A DNA stretch of 64,000 bases from Alphaproteobacteria bacterium (GTDB lineage Bacteria > Pseudomonadota > Alphaproteobacteria > Rhizobiales > Xanthobacteraceae). The position numbers were made by a program, and so were the translations under genes. Under the pieces are notes generated by a model. It was not told the origin of the DNA and ran no database searches. It saw nothing but the letters and a program-made list of their open reading frames with translations. Every line of letters starts with the position of its first letter. The first letter of the stretch is position 1. Location: positions 1-64,000 of the forward strand of contig VAZV01000142.1 of assembly GCA_005884765.1 (NCBI GenBank), written 5' to 3'. Shown here piece by piece: positions 1-7,736 of this stretch.

Positions 1-202
1 CGTTCGATTGCCCCAAGCCTTTGCATCTTCGGCAAATCCTCACATCACCTCTTTCGGCTTAGCACGATCTGCGGTCAGAATAGCAAGCGACCACGTGCAA
101 TTGCGGTGAGAGCGCACTTAGATTCGCGATTCCAATATCACGCAATTGCTGCAGGTTGTCCGGCGCCGCAGAGCTTCGGTTAGACCGCGGGCATCCGGCC
201 TT

Positions 203-1726
203 TCAGCTTTGGTTTTCGAGCGCGCAGGTCACGGTATAAACCACGCCTCGCGGCAGGAAATCGACCGTCGCCTCGCCGCCGAGCTGGTCGCGCGCGCTGC
301 GCTCGATCAACCGCGATCCGAAGCCGCGCTGTACCGGTGCTACGACATGTGGACCCCCGCTCTCGCTCCAGATCAGTGTCAGTTTCGGTTTTCCTTCTTC
401 GCGGGTGATGTCCCAGTCCACGGTGACAGTACCGGTGTCGTTCGACAGCGCGCCGTATTTTGTGGCATTGGTCGCGATCTCATGCAGGATCATCGACAGC
501 ACCACCGCAACCCGCGGCGACAATGGAACTTTCGGTCCGAACATTCGCAACCGCTCAGGATTCGAGAGCAGATAGGGTTGCAGGACGCGGCTGATCACGT
601 CCCGCAGGCTAGAACCCTGCCACCTTTCCTCGCTGAGCAGATTGTGCGTCTCCGCCAACGCGCCGAGGCGGCCCTCGAATTTTTCGCGCTCGGACTTGCT
701 GGCGCTGCGAAAGGTCTGCACGGCAATCGACTGCAGAATGGTCAGCGTGTTCTTGACGCGGTGATTGAGCTCCTCGATCAGGAGGTCGTGCAGCCGCTCG
801 CCGCGGGCAATCACGGCCGCCATCCGCAGCGCGAAGGCGAGGCCGATCAACAGCAACACCCCGCCAATCGTGCTTGTGATGGCGAGATTGCGCCACAACG
901 GGGCGACCAGCGAGTCTTGTGCCATGCCGGCGGCAACGGTCCAGCCGGTGAGCGAGGAGTGGGCAAAGGTCGTGATCAGCGGTACGCCTTCGAGCGAAAC
1001 CGTGGGAAGCGTCGCTTCGGCTGTTCGAAACATCTCGGCATAGAGCGAGGGCGATGCCTGCTTGCCGATGGTCGCCTGCGGGTTCGGCACACGCGCGAAA
1101 TTGATGCCTTCGCCGTCGAAGATCGAGATCGTCCAGTTTTCACTAGGGCGGTGCTTTTCGACGATGGTCTGGAACAGCTCGATCGGCGGGCTGAAGGAGA
1201 TGTCATAGATCACTTCGCCGTCGCGAAACACCGGTACCTCGACGGTGACGATCGGCTGCTTCTTCACCGCGCCAACGAAGAGGTTGGAGTAGTGCGGCTG
1301 TTTTGTCGCGAACACCTTCGCCACGAGATCGCGATTGTTGCGCAATGGCAGGTTTGCCGCATCTGATGTAGCCGAGGAAAACAACAGGCGCCCATCACGA
1401 TCGGCCACCAATACGACGCCGTCCTTGCCGTATTGGTCGAGGAAACCCGAAGCGATGCGGCGGAAGCTTTGGAAATCGCCGCTGCGCAGCGAATTGGTGA
1501 GCGCGAGGACCTGAAGGCCGCCGGTCATGCGCTGCATTTCGGCATCGAGCACGAGACGAATGCTGCGTACCGTTTCCAATACCCGGCGCGAGGCCTCTTT
1601 GCGATCCTGTTCGTAATGGTTGAAGACGATGCCGACCGCGAAAACGATCAGCGGCAGCATCGTTCCTGCAACCAGAAGTGCGAGGCGAACTGGCAGGGAA
1701 AGCTTCGGCACGCGGGGTTCCCGCAT
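203..1726 (-). CDS. HWE-family sensor histidine kinase
   Basis: A membrane-bound sensor kinase of about 507 aa. A first transmembrane segment lies at about residues 15-37 and a second at about 281-301, enclosing a roughly 240-residue periplasmic sensing region that looks like a Cache-type domain. The cytoplasmic part begins with ELNHRVKNTL, whose His322 is the expected phospho-acceptor. The ATPase part has His415-Glu416 with Asn420, and Trp453-x-Glu455; together these are the residues that name the HWE/HisKA_2 class. A TTG at 1759 would add 11 residues; I chose the ATG at 1726 because it starts just before the hydrophobic segment, but neither start has a clear ribosome site. No response regulator is adjacent, so its partner and signal are unknown. 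Confidence 0.85.
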   Translation of the reverse strand: MREPRVPKLSLPVRLALLVAGTMLPLIVFAVGIVFNHYEQDRKEASRRVLETVRSIRLVLDAEMQRMTGGLQVLALTNSLRSGDFQSFRRIASGFLDQYGKDGVVLVADRDGRLLFSSATSDAANLPLRNNRDLVAKVFATKQPHYSNLFVGAVKKQPIVTVEVPVFRDGEVIYDISFSPPIELFQTIVEKHRPSENWTISIFDGEGINFARVPNPQATIGKQASPSLYAEMFRTAEATLPTVSLEGVPLITTFAHSSLTGWTVAAGMAQDSLVAPLWRNLAITSTIGGVLLLIGLAFALRMAAVIARGERLHDLLIEELNHRVKNTLTILQSIAVQTFRSASKSEREKFEGRLGALAETHNLLSEERWQGSSLRDVISRVLQPYLLSNPERLRMFGPKVPLSPRVAVVLSMILHEIATNATKYGALSNDTGTVTVDWDITREEGKPKLTLIWSESGGPHVVAPVQRGFGSRLIERSARDQLGGEATVDFLPRGVVYTVTCALENQS

Positions 1727-1840
1727 TACGCAATCGGCGAAGGCGCCAAACCGCCGCAAGCATAGGAGAAGCGTGCGAAACCCGCCAAGTATTTTGCGCC
1801 CGGGCGGCGGCGTGATCCGGTCGTTGCGGTGCGGTAGGCG

Positions 1841-3112
1841 CTAGAGGTTACTGTCGGTGATCGCCGCGTAGATCATGGTGCGCAGCTCGCGGCGGACCGG
1901 ATAGGCACTTGAGGGCAATAGCTGGGTCATGAAAATCGTGATCAGTTCTTCCGCCGGATCGATCCAAAACGCCGTCGAGGCCGCGCCGCCCCAGGCATAT
2001 TCACCGGGGCTGCCAGGAATCAGGGTCTTGGCCGGATCCATCGTGACGGAGACGCCGAGGCCGTACCCCACGCCGCTATTGGTGGCCTCGGAGAATAGCG
2101 ATCTCGACATTTCCGGCAGGTCGCGCCCGCCGGGAAGATGGTTCGATGTCATCAACTTGAGCGTCTTCGGACCGATCAGCCTCACGCCGTCCAGCTCGCC
2201 GCCATTGAGCAGCGCCCGGCAGAAGGTGAGATAGTCGGCCGCGGTCGAACACAATCCGCCGCCGCCGGAGAAGAGTTCAGGAGGAGAGAGGAACGAGCTC
2301 GTGACCGGATCGTCCTGCAGCGTCAAGTTGCCCTTGCGCTCGGTCGCAAGGAACGTCACGCCTTGCGGATCGGCCGAATAGCAGGCCGCGAAGCGATGGA
2401 CCTTGTCGGGTGGGACAAAGAAATCCGTGTCGTTCATCCCGAGCGGATCGAAGATGCGCTCCTTGAGGAACTGCTCGAACGGTTGGCCAGCGATCTTGCC
2501 GATGAGGTAGCCGATCACGTCGGTGGAGACCGAGTAATTCCAGGCCTCGCCCGGCGAGAATTCCAGCGGGATTTTCGTCAGCTCCTCGATCATCGTTTGC
2601 AGCGTGCCGGCCTTGACGAGGTCGCCGATTTTCTTTTCGCGGTAGGCGGCATCCACATTGGAGCGCTGCTGGAAACCGTAGGTCAGTCCCGAGGTGTGCC
2701 GCAATAGGTCCACAATCAACATCGGCCGCGACGGCGGCCTGGTCAGGAATGCCGGCGCAGTGCCGGCGACGAAGACGCCGAGGTTCTTCCATTCCGGGAT
2801 GTATCTGTGGACGGGCTCGTCGAGCGCGACGCGGCCTTCCTCAACCAGCATCATGAACGCCACAGAGGTGATCGGCTTGGTCATCGAATAAATGCGGAAG
2901 ATGGTGTCGTCCTTCAGCGGGACCTTGCGTTCGAGGTCGGCAAAGCCCTGCACCGCGCTATGGACGATGTTGCCGCGGCGGTAGACCATAAGCTGCGTTC
3001 CCGAAAAACGGCCGGCATCGACGTAGCGGCTCTTCAGGTGCCGTTCCAAACGGTCGAGCGCTGCCTTGGACATTCCTGCGGATTCGGGAGAAGCGGGGGT
3101 CGGGGCCAGCAT
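1841..3112 (-). CDS. Serine hydrolase, class C beta-lactamase-like esterase (EstB type)
   Basis: A serine hydrolase of the beta-lactamase / EstB / penicillin-binding-protein fold, probably an esterase and not a resistance enzyme. The S-x-x-K nucleophile motif is in RIYSMTKPI (Ser76, Lys79), the tyrosine motif is in WNYSVS, and the third box is WGGAAST, as in EstB-type esterases, where true beta-lactamases have K-T-G. No signal peptide is visible, which also favours a cytoplasmic esterase. The start is uncertain: ATG 3112 has GGAG nine bases upstream, ATG 3121 lies inside that ribosome-site region, and a TTG at 3175 would extend it further. It is divergent from the dioxygenase across a short intergenic region. 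The substrate cannot be read from sequence. Confidence 0.85.
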   Translation of the reverse strand: MLAPTPASPESAGMSKAALDRLERHLKSRYVDAGRFSGTQLMVYRRGNIVHSAVQGFADLERKVPLKDDTIFRIYSMTKPITSVAFMMLVEEGRVALDEPVHRYIPEWKNLGVFVAGTAPAFLTRPPSRPMLIVDLLRHTSGLTYGFQQRSNVDAAYREKKIGDLVKAGTLQTMIEELTKIPLEFSPGEAWNYSVSTDVIGYLIGKIAGQPFEQFLKERIFDPLGMNDTDFFVPPDKVHRFAACYSADPQGVTFLATERKGNLTLQDDPVTSSFLSPPELFSGGGGLCSTAADYLTFCRALLNGGELDGVRLIGPKTLKLMTSNHLPGGRDLPEMSRSLFSEATNSGVGYGLGVSVTMDPAKTLIPGSPGEYAWGGAASTAFWIDPAEELITIFMTQLLPSSAYPVRRELRTMIYAAITDSNL

Positions 3113-3254
3113 CGGAACCATCTCCAGGCGTTCAGGTTTGGCCCGTTGATAGCCGATATATGTGCTCCGTTCCAACTACTGCGCGTGCCTACCCTGGGCG
3201 CGGTTGCTGGTATAGGCTAAGGGGCTCCCCCAGGTATTTGCGAGGACAACAACA

Positions 3255-4169
3255 ATGCCTCAATTCAACGACACCGAACTCACCGCCGCCGTTATCCGCA
3301 GCTTCGAGGAGACGCCGGATCCGCGTGTCAAATTCCTGATGGAAGAGCTGGTGAAGTCGCTGCACGACTATGTGCGCAAGACCGATCTCACTTTCGACGA
3401 GTGGGGTTATGCCATCGATTTCCTGACCCGCGTCGGCCAGAAATGCACCCCGACCCGCCAGGAGTTCATCCTGCTCTCGGACGTGTTCGGGGTTTCGATG
3501 CTGGTCGATGCGGTCAACCATCGTGAGCGCGGAGGCGCGACTGAGACCACTGTACTCGGTCCGTTCTATGTCGGCGAGCACAAGAAGATGCCGCATGGAG
3601 CCGATATCTCGGCAAATCTCCCCGGTGAGCGGATGTTCGTGCAGAGCCGGGTCACCGATCTCAAGGGCAAGCCGCTCGCGGGCGTTCCGGTCGACGTCTG
3701 GCATGCCGACGATGATGGATTCTACGATTCGCAGAAGCCCTCTTACGAAACCCAAGGACCGTCATCGCGGGCGCGCTTCGTCACCGACGCCGATGGCCGT
3801 TTCTCCTTTCGCACCATCCTGCCCTGCAGCTATCCGATCCCGACCGACGGCCCGGTCGGCGAGATGATCCTGCAGACGCGACGGCATCCGATGCGGCCCG
3901 CGCATGTGCATTTCCTCGTCAACGCACCGGGTTACGAGCCGCTGATCACCCATGTCTTCATCGAGGGCGACAAATATCTCGATTCCGATGTGGTGTTCGG
4001 CGTCAAGGACGAACTCATCGCCAAGATCGAAAAACGCAGCGATCCGACCATGCCGGACGGCAAGAGGGCCGATGGTCCATGGCATCTGATGACCTACGAC
4101 TTCCGCGTGAAACCGGGTGAAGGTGCCGCGCCAACGCCGCTGGGAGTCAAAGTGACCGAGACGGTTTAA
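3255..4169 (+). CDS. Intradiol ring-cleavage dioxygenase (catechol / hydroxyquinol 1,2-dioxygenase family)
   Basis: A 304-aa non-haem Fe(III) dioxygenase that opens catecholic rings between the two hydroxyls. An N-terminal helical dimerisation domain fills about residues 10-95 and the beta-sandwich catalytic domain follows. The expected iron ligands are visible as Tyr157 (DDGFYD), Tyr193 (CSYPIPTDGP), His217 and His219 (RPAHVHF); the 36-residue Tyr-Tyr and 24-residue Tyr-His spacings match the family. The overall pattern resembles hydroxyquinol 1,2-dioxygenase more than catechol dioxygenase, but this is a reading by eye. No muconate cycloisomerase or maleylacetate reductase gene lies beside it, so it is not within a complete ring-cleavage operon here. 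Confidence 0.9.
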   Translation: MPQFNDTELTAAVIRSFEETPDPRVKFLMEELVKSLHDYVRKTDLTFDEWGYAIDFLTRVGQKCTPTRQEFILLSDVFGVSMLVDAVNHRERGGATETTVLGPFYVGEHKKMPHGADISANLPGERMFVQSRVTDLKGKPLAGVPVDVWHADDDGFYDSQKPSYETQGPSSRARFVTDADGRFSFRTILPCSYPIPTDGPVGEMILQTRRHPMRPAHVHFLVNAPGYEPLITHVFIEGDKYLDSDVVFGVKDELIAKIEKRSDPTMPDGKRADGPWHLMTYDFRVKPGEGAAPTPLGVKVTETV

Positions 4170-4252
4170 AGCGCGATAGCCTCCGCTACCGCCCTTTACA
4201 GTTATTGTTTGGAGCTGATCTCCGCTCAAACGTGTTCCTGTATGTCGCGAGG

Positions 4253-4280
4253 GAAACCGGGGTCCACTTTTCCGGATCAT
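4253..4280. repeat. Fragment of a GCATGATCCGGAAAA-type extragenic palindrome
   Basis: The stretch with GAAACC, a GGGTCCACTTTTCCGG core and GATCAT resembles one arm of an extragenic palindrome I know from Bradyrhizobium and Rhodopseudomonas intergenic regions. A fuller, diverged member lies at 46826-46901. Only one arm is present here. Family assignment is from memory. Confidence 0.45.
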
Positions 4281-4306
4281 CTTCAATATTCATTTTTTGG
4301 GCACTT

Positions 4307-4369
4307 GCTCATTTCTTGTGCGCCGCACAAGAAATGAGCGAATCGCCATTCAAGAAATAAGCGAATCGC
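4307..4369. repeat. Perfect 15-bp inverted repeat overlapping a 19-bp tandem direct repeat
   Basis: GCTCATTTCTTGTGC at 4307-4321 is followed by a 3-base spacer and its exact reverse complement at 4325-4339. The right arm also belongs to a direct repeat: 4328-4346 and 4351-4369 match at 18 of 19 bases (CAAGAAAT, one variable base, AGCGAATCGC). It sits about 100 bp upstream of the putative sigma-54 promoter of narK. No T-run follows on either strand, so I read it as a possible protein-binding array and not a terminator. The rest of the 444-bp gap (4170-4613) holds the elements listed below and no gene. Confidence 0.6.
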
Positions 4370-4457
4370 AAATTTTGCATGCGCTTAAGCTCCCGCCAAA
4401 AACTCAGACGATTCCTGCAACTTACTGAAAAAATTATAGATCTTGAGCTGCGGCGGG

Positions 4458-4474
4458 TTGGCACGAAGCTTGAA
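4458..4474 (+). promoter_or_regulatory. Putative sigma-54 (RpoN) -24/-12 promoter of the nitrate operon
   Basis: TTGGCACG at 4458-4465, four bases, then TTGAA at 4470-4474. The -24 half matches the RpoN consensus fully; the -12 half has A where consensus has C (TTGCW). Transcription would begin near 4484 and give a leader of about 130 nt before narK. Control of assimilatory nitrate genes by RpoN and NtrC is established for B. diazoefficiens; use of this site is inference. Confidence 0.55.
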
Positions 4475-4486
4475 TAGCTTGATGCC

Positions 4487-4504
4487 GACGCCATCGATGC
4501 CGTC
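4487..4504 (+). promoter_or_regulatory. Candidate ANTAR (NasT)-type hexaloop hairpin in the narK leader
   Basis: GACGCC (4487-4492) can pair with GCCGTC (4499-4504) with one C-C mismatch, exposing the six-base loop ATCGAT. Loop A at position 1 and G at position 4 are the conserved features of RNA targets of ANTAR antiterminators such as NasT/NasR. A convincing second hexaloop hairpin, normal for these targets, was not found; a weak AT-rich stem near 4512-4529 has the wrong loop size. Confidence 0.3.
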
Positions 4505-4540
4505 CTGCGAGCCAAATATCCGAAATTTTGATGCCGCCAA

Positions 4541-4555
4541 CCGGGGCCTCCCCGG
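4541..4555 (+). terminator. GC-rich hairpin in narK leader, possible attenuator
   Basis: CCGGGG pairs perfectly with CCCCGG around a 3-base loop, 59 bases before the narK start. There is no real U-tract after it, so it is a weak candidate for the leader terminator expected if the operon is controlled by antitermination. Confidence 0.3.
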
Positions 4556-4613
4556 AGCGCGCTGTTGTGCCTTCAAGCGCCCGCGACGAGCCCGCGGAGA
4601 AAGGAACTTTGTA

Positions 4614-5996
4614 ATGAGCGATCAGAGCCCGACCTGGATTTCAGATTGGAGACCAGAGGATGAGACCTTCTGGAACTCCAAGGGCAAATTCGTCGCCCGG
4701 CGCAATCTGATCTGGTCGATCGTTGCCGAACATATCGGATTTTCGGTCTGGCTGATCTGGAGCATCGTCGCGACCAAATTGCCCGCGGCCGGCTTTCATT
4801 TCTCGACCGATGAGTTGTTTCAGCTGGTGGCGTTGCCGGGGCTGATCGGCTCGCTGATGCGCTTTCCCTACACGTTCGCAGTGACGACGTTCGGTGGCCG
4901 CAACTGGACCATCTTCAGCGCCGCGGTGCTGTTCATCCCGACGCTAGCGCTCGCCTATTTCGTCAGCCACCCCGAGACGCCGTTCTGGCTGATGCTGCTG
5001 GTGGCCTCCACTGCCGGTCTCGGCGGCGGCAATTTTGCCTCCAGCATGGCCAACATCTCCTTCTTCTATCCCGACCGCATGAAGGGCTGGGCGCTCGGCT
5101 TGAACGCCGCCGGCGGCAATATCGGTGTCTCGAGCGTCCAATTGCTGACGCCAATCCTGATGGGAGCCGGCCTGATCAATCTCTATCAGGCCTCGCCGGT
5201 TGCAGGTGTCTACCTTCAGAACGCGGGACTGATGTGGATGCTGCCGCTGGCGATCGCGCTGTTCGGCGCGATCTTCTTCATGAACAACCTGACCTCGGCA
5301 AAGGCTTCGTTCAAGGATCAGGTCGCGATCGTCAAGCGCAAGCACACCTGGATCATGTCCTTCATCTACATCGGGACGTTCGGCTCCTTCATCGGTTACT
5401 CGGCCGCGTTTCCGCTTCTGATCAAGACGCAATTCCCGGCAGTCACCATCGCGATCGCGTTCATGGGACCGCTGGTGGGCTCGTTGTCGCGGCCATTGGG
5501 CGGCTTGCTCGCCGACAAGGTGGGTGGTGCGATCGTGACGTTCTGGAATTTCATCGCGATGGCGGCCGCGACGATCGGTGTGCTGTACTTTGTGGGCACG
5601 AAGGAATTCGCCGGCTTCCTGGTGATGTTCCTGATCCTGTTCGTCACCACCGGGGTCGGCAACGGATCGACCTACCGGATGATCCCCTCGATCTTCCGCG
5701 AGGAGAATCTGCGAAAAGCGCGAGGCCTCGGCGAGGCCGGCCATGCGGCGGCCCTGAAGGCTGCGAGCATCGAAAGCGGCGCCGCGCTCGGCTTCATCGG
5801 CGCCATCGGTGCCTGCGGCGGCTACCTGATCCCGTCCGGCTTCGGCAAGTCGATCGCCATCACCGGCGGTCCGCAGCTCGCGCTGGTCATCTACCTTGGC
5901 TTCTACGCGATCTGTCTGGCGTTCACCTGGTGGTTCTACCTGCGCCGCAGCCCTGCGGAAGCCGGCGTGCCGAGCCTCGCGGAAGCGCGCGTCTAG
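4614..5996 (+). CDS. narK: Nitrate/nitrite transporter, NarK family (MFS)
   Basis: A 460-aa, about 12-helix major facilitator of the nitrate/nitrite porter family, importing nitrate and/or exporting nitrite. The family's glycine-rich signature is visible in GLGGGNFASSM and GLNAAGGNIGVS, and again near GVGNGSTYRMIP in the second half. The open frame extends upstream to 4443, but the ATG at 4614 has AAGGAA at a good distance, begins a normal hydrophilic NarK N-terminus, and leaves room for the leader RNA. It is the first gene of narK - haemoglobin - flp - nasC, the order known for the assimilatory operon of B. diazoefficiens. Confidence 0.92.
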   Translation: MSDQSPTWISDWRPEDETFWNSKGKFVARRNLIWSIVAEHIGFSVWLIWSIVATKLPAAGFHFSTDELFQLVALPGLIGSLMRFPYTFAVTTFGGRNWTIFSAAVLFIPTLALAYFVSHPETPFWLMLLVASTAGLGGGNFASSMANISFFYPDRMKGWALGLNAAGGNIGVSSVQLLTPILMGAGLINLYQASPVAGVYLQNAGLMWMLPLAIALFGAIFFMNNLTSAKASFKDQVAIVKRKHTWIMSFIYIGTFGSFIGYSAAFPLLIKTQFPAVTIAIAFMGPLVGSLSRPLGGLLADKVGGAIVTFWNFIAMAAATIGVLYFVGTKEFAGFLVMFLILFVTTGVGNGSTYRMIPSIFREENLRKARGLGEAGHAAALKAASIESGAALGFIGAIGACGGYLIPSGFGKSIAITGGPQLALVIYLGFYAICLAFTWWFYLRRSPAEAGVPSLAEARV

Positions 5997-6014
5997 CGCC
6001 GTGTAGTTCGTCGT

Positions 6015-6042
6015 CCCCTCGTCCCACTAGCGGGGCGAGGGG
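6015..6042 (+). other. Strong intergenic hairpin between narK and the haemoglobin gene
   Basis: CCCCTCG at 6015-6021 pairs with CGAGGGG at 6036-6042, and the stem extends by TCCC/GGGG to about 11 bp around a 6-base loop. It ends a few bases before the AGGAG ribosome site of the next gene. With no U-run, it is more likely to protect or punctuate the mRNA than to terminate it. Confidence 0.5.
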
Positions 6043-6061
6043 TCAGAAAAAGGAGCGAGAT

Positions 6062-6487
6062 ATGACACCCGACCAAGTCAAACTCGTGCAAGAGAGCTTC
6101 GCTAAAGTCGCGCCGATCGCCGATCAGGCAGCCACGATCTTCTATGGTCGACTGTTCGAGGTCGCGCCGCGGGTCAAGGCGATGTTTCCAACCGACATGG
6201 CCGAGCAGCGCAAGAAGCTGATGGCCACGTTGGCCGTCGTGGTGAACGGCCTTTCCAATCTCGCATCGGTGCTGCCAGCCGCGAGCGCGCTTGCAATCCG
6301 TCATGTCAGCTATGGCGCCAAGCCTGAGCACTATCCGGTGGTCGGCGGCGCCTTGCTGTGGACACTGGAAAAGGGACTGGGCGAGGACTGGACGCCCGAG
6401 GTCGCGGCAGCCTGGACCGCGGCCTACGGCACTTTGTCGGGCTATATGATTTCCGAAGCCTATGGGCGGCCTCAGGCCGCCGAGTGA
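6062..6487 (+). CDS. bjgb: Single-domain haemoglobin (Bjgb)
   Basis: A 141-aa bacterial single-domain globin. Phe42 (CD1 position, in AMFPTDM) and proximal His81 (IRHVSYG) are present, followed by the family's typical Tyr and Trp pattern. AGGAG lies just upstream of the ATG. In B. diazoefficiens the homologous gene sits between narK and flp and helps remove the nitric oxide formed during nitrate assimilation; the flavoprotein partner is encoded separately and not fused as in flavohaemoglobin. The identical gene order here supports the same job. Confidence 0.9.
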   Translation: MTPDQVKLVQESFAKVAPIADQAATIFYGRLFEVAPRVKAMFPTDMAEQRKKLMATLAVVVNGLSNLASVLPAASALAIRHVSYGAKPEHYPVVGGALLWTLEKGLGEDWTPEVAAAWTAAYGTLSGYMISEAYGRPQAAE

Positions 6488-6497
6488 GGTCGTTTTC

Positions 6498-7715
6498 GTG
6501 AGCGAAGCGCTGGTGATTGTCGGCAATGGCATGGCGGCCGCGCGTCTGGTCGACGAACTCGCGAAGACTGCGCTCGGCCGTTACGCCATCGCGGTGATCG
6601 GCGCCGAGCCGCGTTTGGCTTACAACCGCGTGCTGCTGTCGTCGGTGCTTGCGGGCGAGACCGCTTCCCATGACATCGAGCTCAACCCGGCCCGCTGGTG
6701 GCGCGACCGGGGCGTGACGCTGAAATATAACTGCCGAGCCACCGAGATCGATCTCGGCCGCCGCGAACTCAAGATCGAAAATGAAGAGAGCATTGCGTTT
6801 TCGAAGCTGATCCTTGCCACCGGCTCGGCGCCGTTGCGGCTCAACGTACCAGGCGCCGATCTCGCCGGCGTCCACACCTTTCGCGACAGCCGCGATGTCG
6901 ATCTCCTGCTGACGCTCGCAACCCGGAAGAAGCGAGTGGTGGTGGTCGGCGGCGGCCTGTTGGGATTGGAAGCGGCCTACGGTCTTGCCAAGGCCGGCGC
7001 GCAGGTCGACCTGATCCACCTGATGGACCGCCTAATGGAGCGCCAGCTCGATGCACCCGCCGCGGCGCTCTTGAAATCGCTGGTCGAACGCAAGGGCATC
7101 AGGATTCTCTTGAATGCCAATACCGCGCGGATCCACGGCGAGTCCCGCGTCGAGGCCGTCGAGCTCGTGGACGGGCGGCGGATCGAGGCGGACGCCGTGA
7201 TTTTCGCAGCCGGCATCCGGCCCAATGTTGCGCTGGCCAAGGAAGCCGGCCTATCGGTCAATCGCGGCGTCGTCGTCGACGATCATCTAAAGACCAGCGC
7301 GGCCGATGTATTCGCGCTCGGGGAATGCGCCGAGCATCGCGACATTTGCTACGGACTGGTCGAGCCGGCTTACGAACAGGCGGGCGTTCTGGCGCGGCAT
7401 CTCGCGGGTCACAATGCGGCCTACCGGGGCAGCGTCGTTGCGACCAATCTGAAAGTGTCGGGTGTCAGCGTGTTTTCGGGCGGCGATTTCATGGGCGAGG
7501 GCGGCAGCGAGACCATCGTGCTCTCCGACGTCAAGCACGGCACCTACAAGAAGCTGGTCGTCGCCGAGGGCCGGCTCACCGGCGCGGTACTGGTCGGCGA
7601 TGTAACCGACGCGCTCTGGTATCTCGAACTGATCCGCTCGCGCGAACCGATCGCGAGAATCCGCCCCGACATGATGTTCGGCCGTGCGCTCGCGCTTTCA
7701 TCCAAGGCGGCCTGA
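6498..7715 (+). CDS. flp: FAD-dependent NAD(P)H oxidoreductase (Flp), nitrate operon
   Basis: A 405-aa pyridine-nucleotide-disulfide-type flavoprotein. An FAD-binding GxGxxA motif opens the protein (VIVGNGMAAARL), and a second Rossmann motif (VVVVGGGLLGLEAAYG) at about residues 150-165 binds NAD(P)H. It resembles the FAD domain of NirB-type nitrite reductases and rubredoxin reductases. I chose the GTG at 6498, ten bases after the globin stop; an ATG at 6462 would overlap the globin by 26 bases. In the characterised homologous operon, Flp supplies electrons to nitrate reductase NasC and to the haemoglobin. Confidence 0.88.
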   Translation: MSEALVIVGNGMAAARLVDELAKTALGRYAIAVIGAEPRLAYNRVLLSSVLAGETASHDIELNPARWWRDRGVTLKYNCRATEIDLGRRELKIENEESIAFSKLILATGSAPLRLNVPGADLAGVHTFRDSRDVDLLLTLATRKKRVVVVGGGLLGLEAAYGLAKAGAQVDLIHLMDRLMERQLDAPAAALLKSLVERKGIRILLNANTARIHGESRVEAVELVDGRRIEADAVIFAAGIRPNVALAKEAGLSVNRGVVVDDHLKTSAADVFALGECAEHRDICYGLVEPAYEQAGVLARHLAGHNAAYRGSVVATNLKVSGVSVFSGGDFMGEGGSETIVLSDVKHGTYKKLVVAEGRLTGAVLVGDVTDALWYLELIRSREPIARIRPDMMFGRALALSSKAA

Positions 7716-7736
7716 TGCCATGACCACTTCGTTCAT

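Noticed and set aside
4301-4321. Possible NtrC-binding site (GCAC ... GTGC)
   Set aside because: The two halves are 13 bases apart and the flanks do not match the NtrC palindrome.
4307-4339. Inverted repeat as the terminator of the dioxygenase gene
   Set aside because: It is ~140 bp past the stop, has no T-run on either strand, and its right arm is part of a direct repeat.
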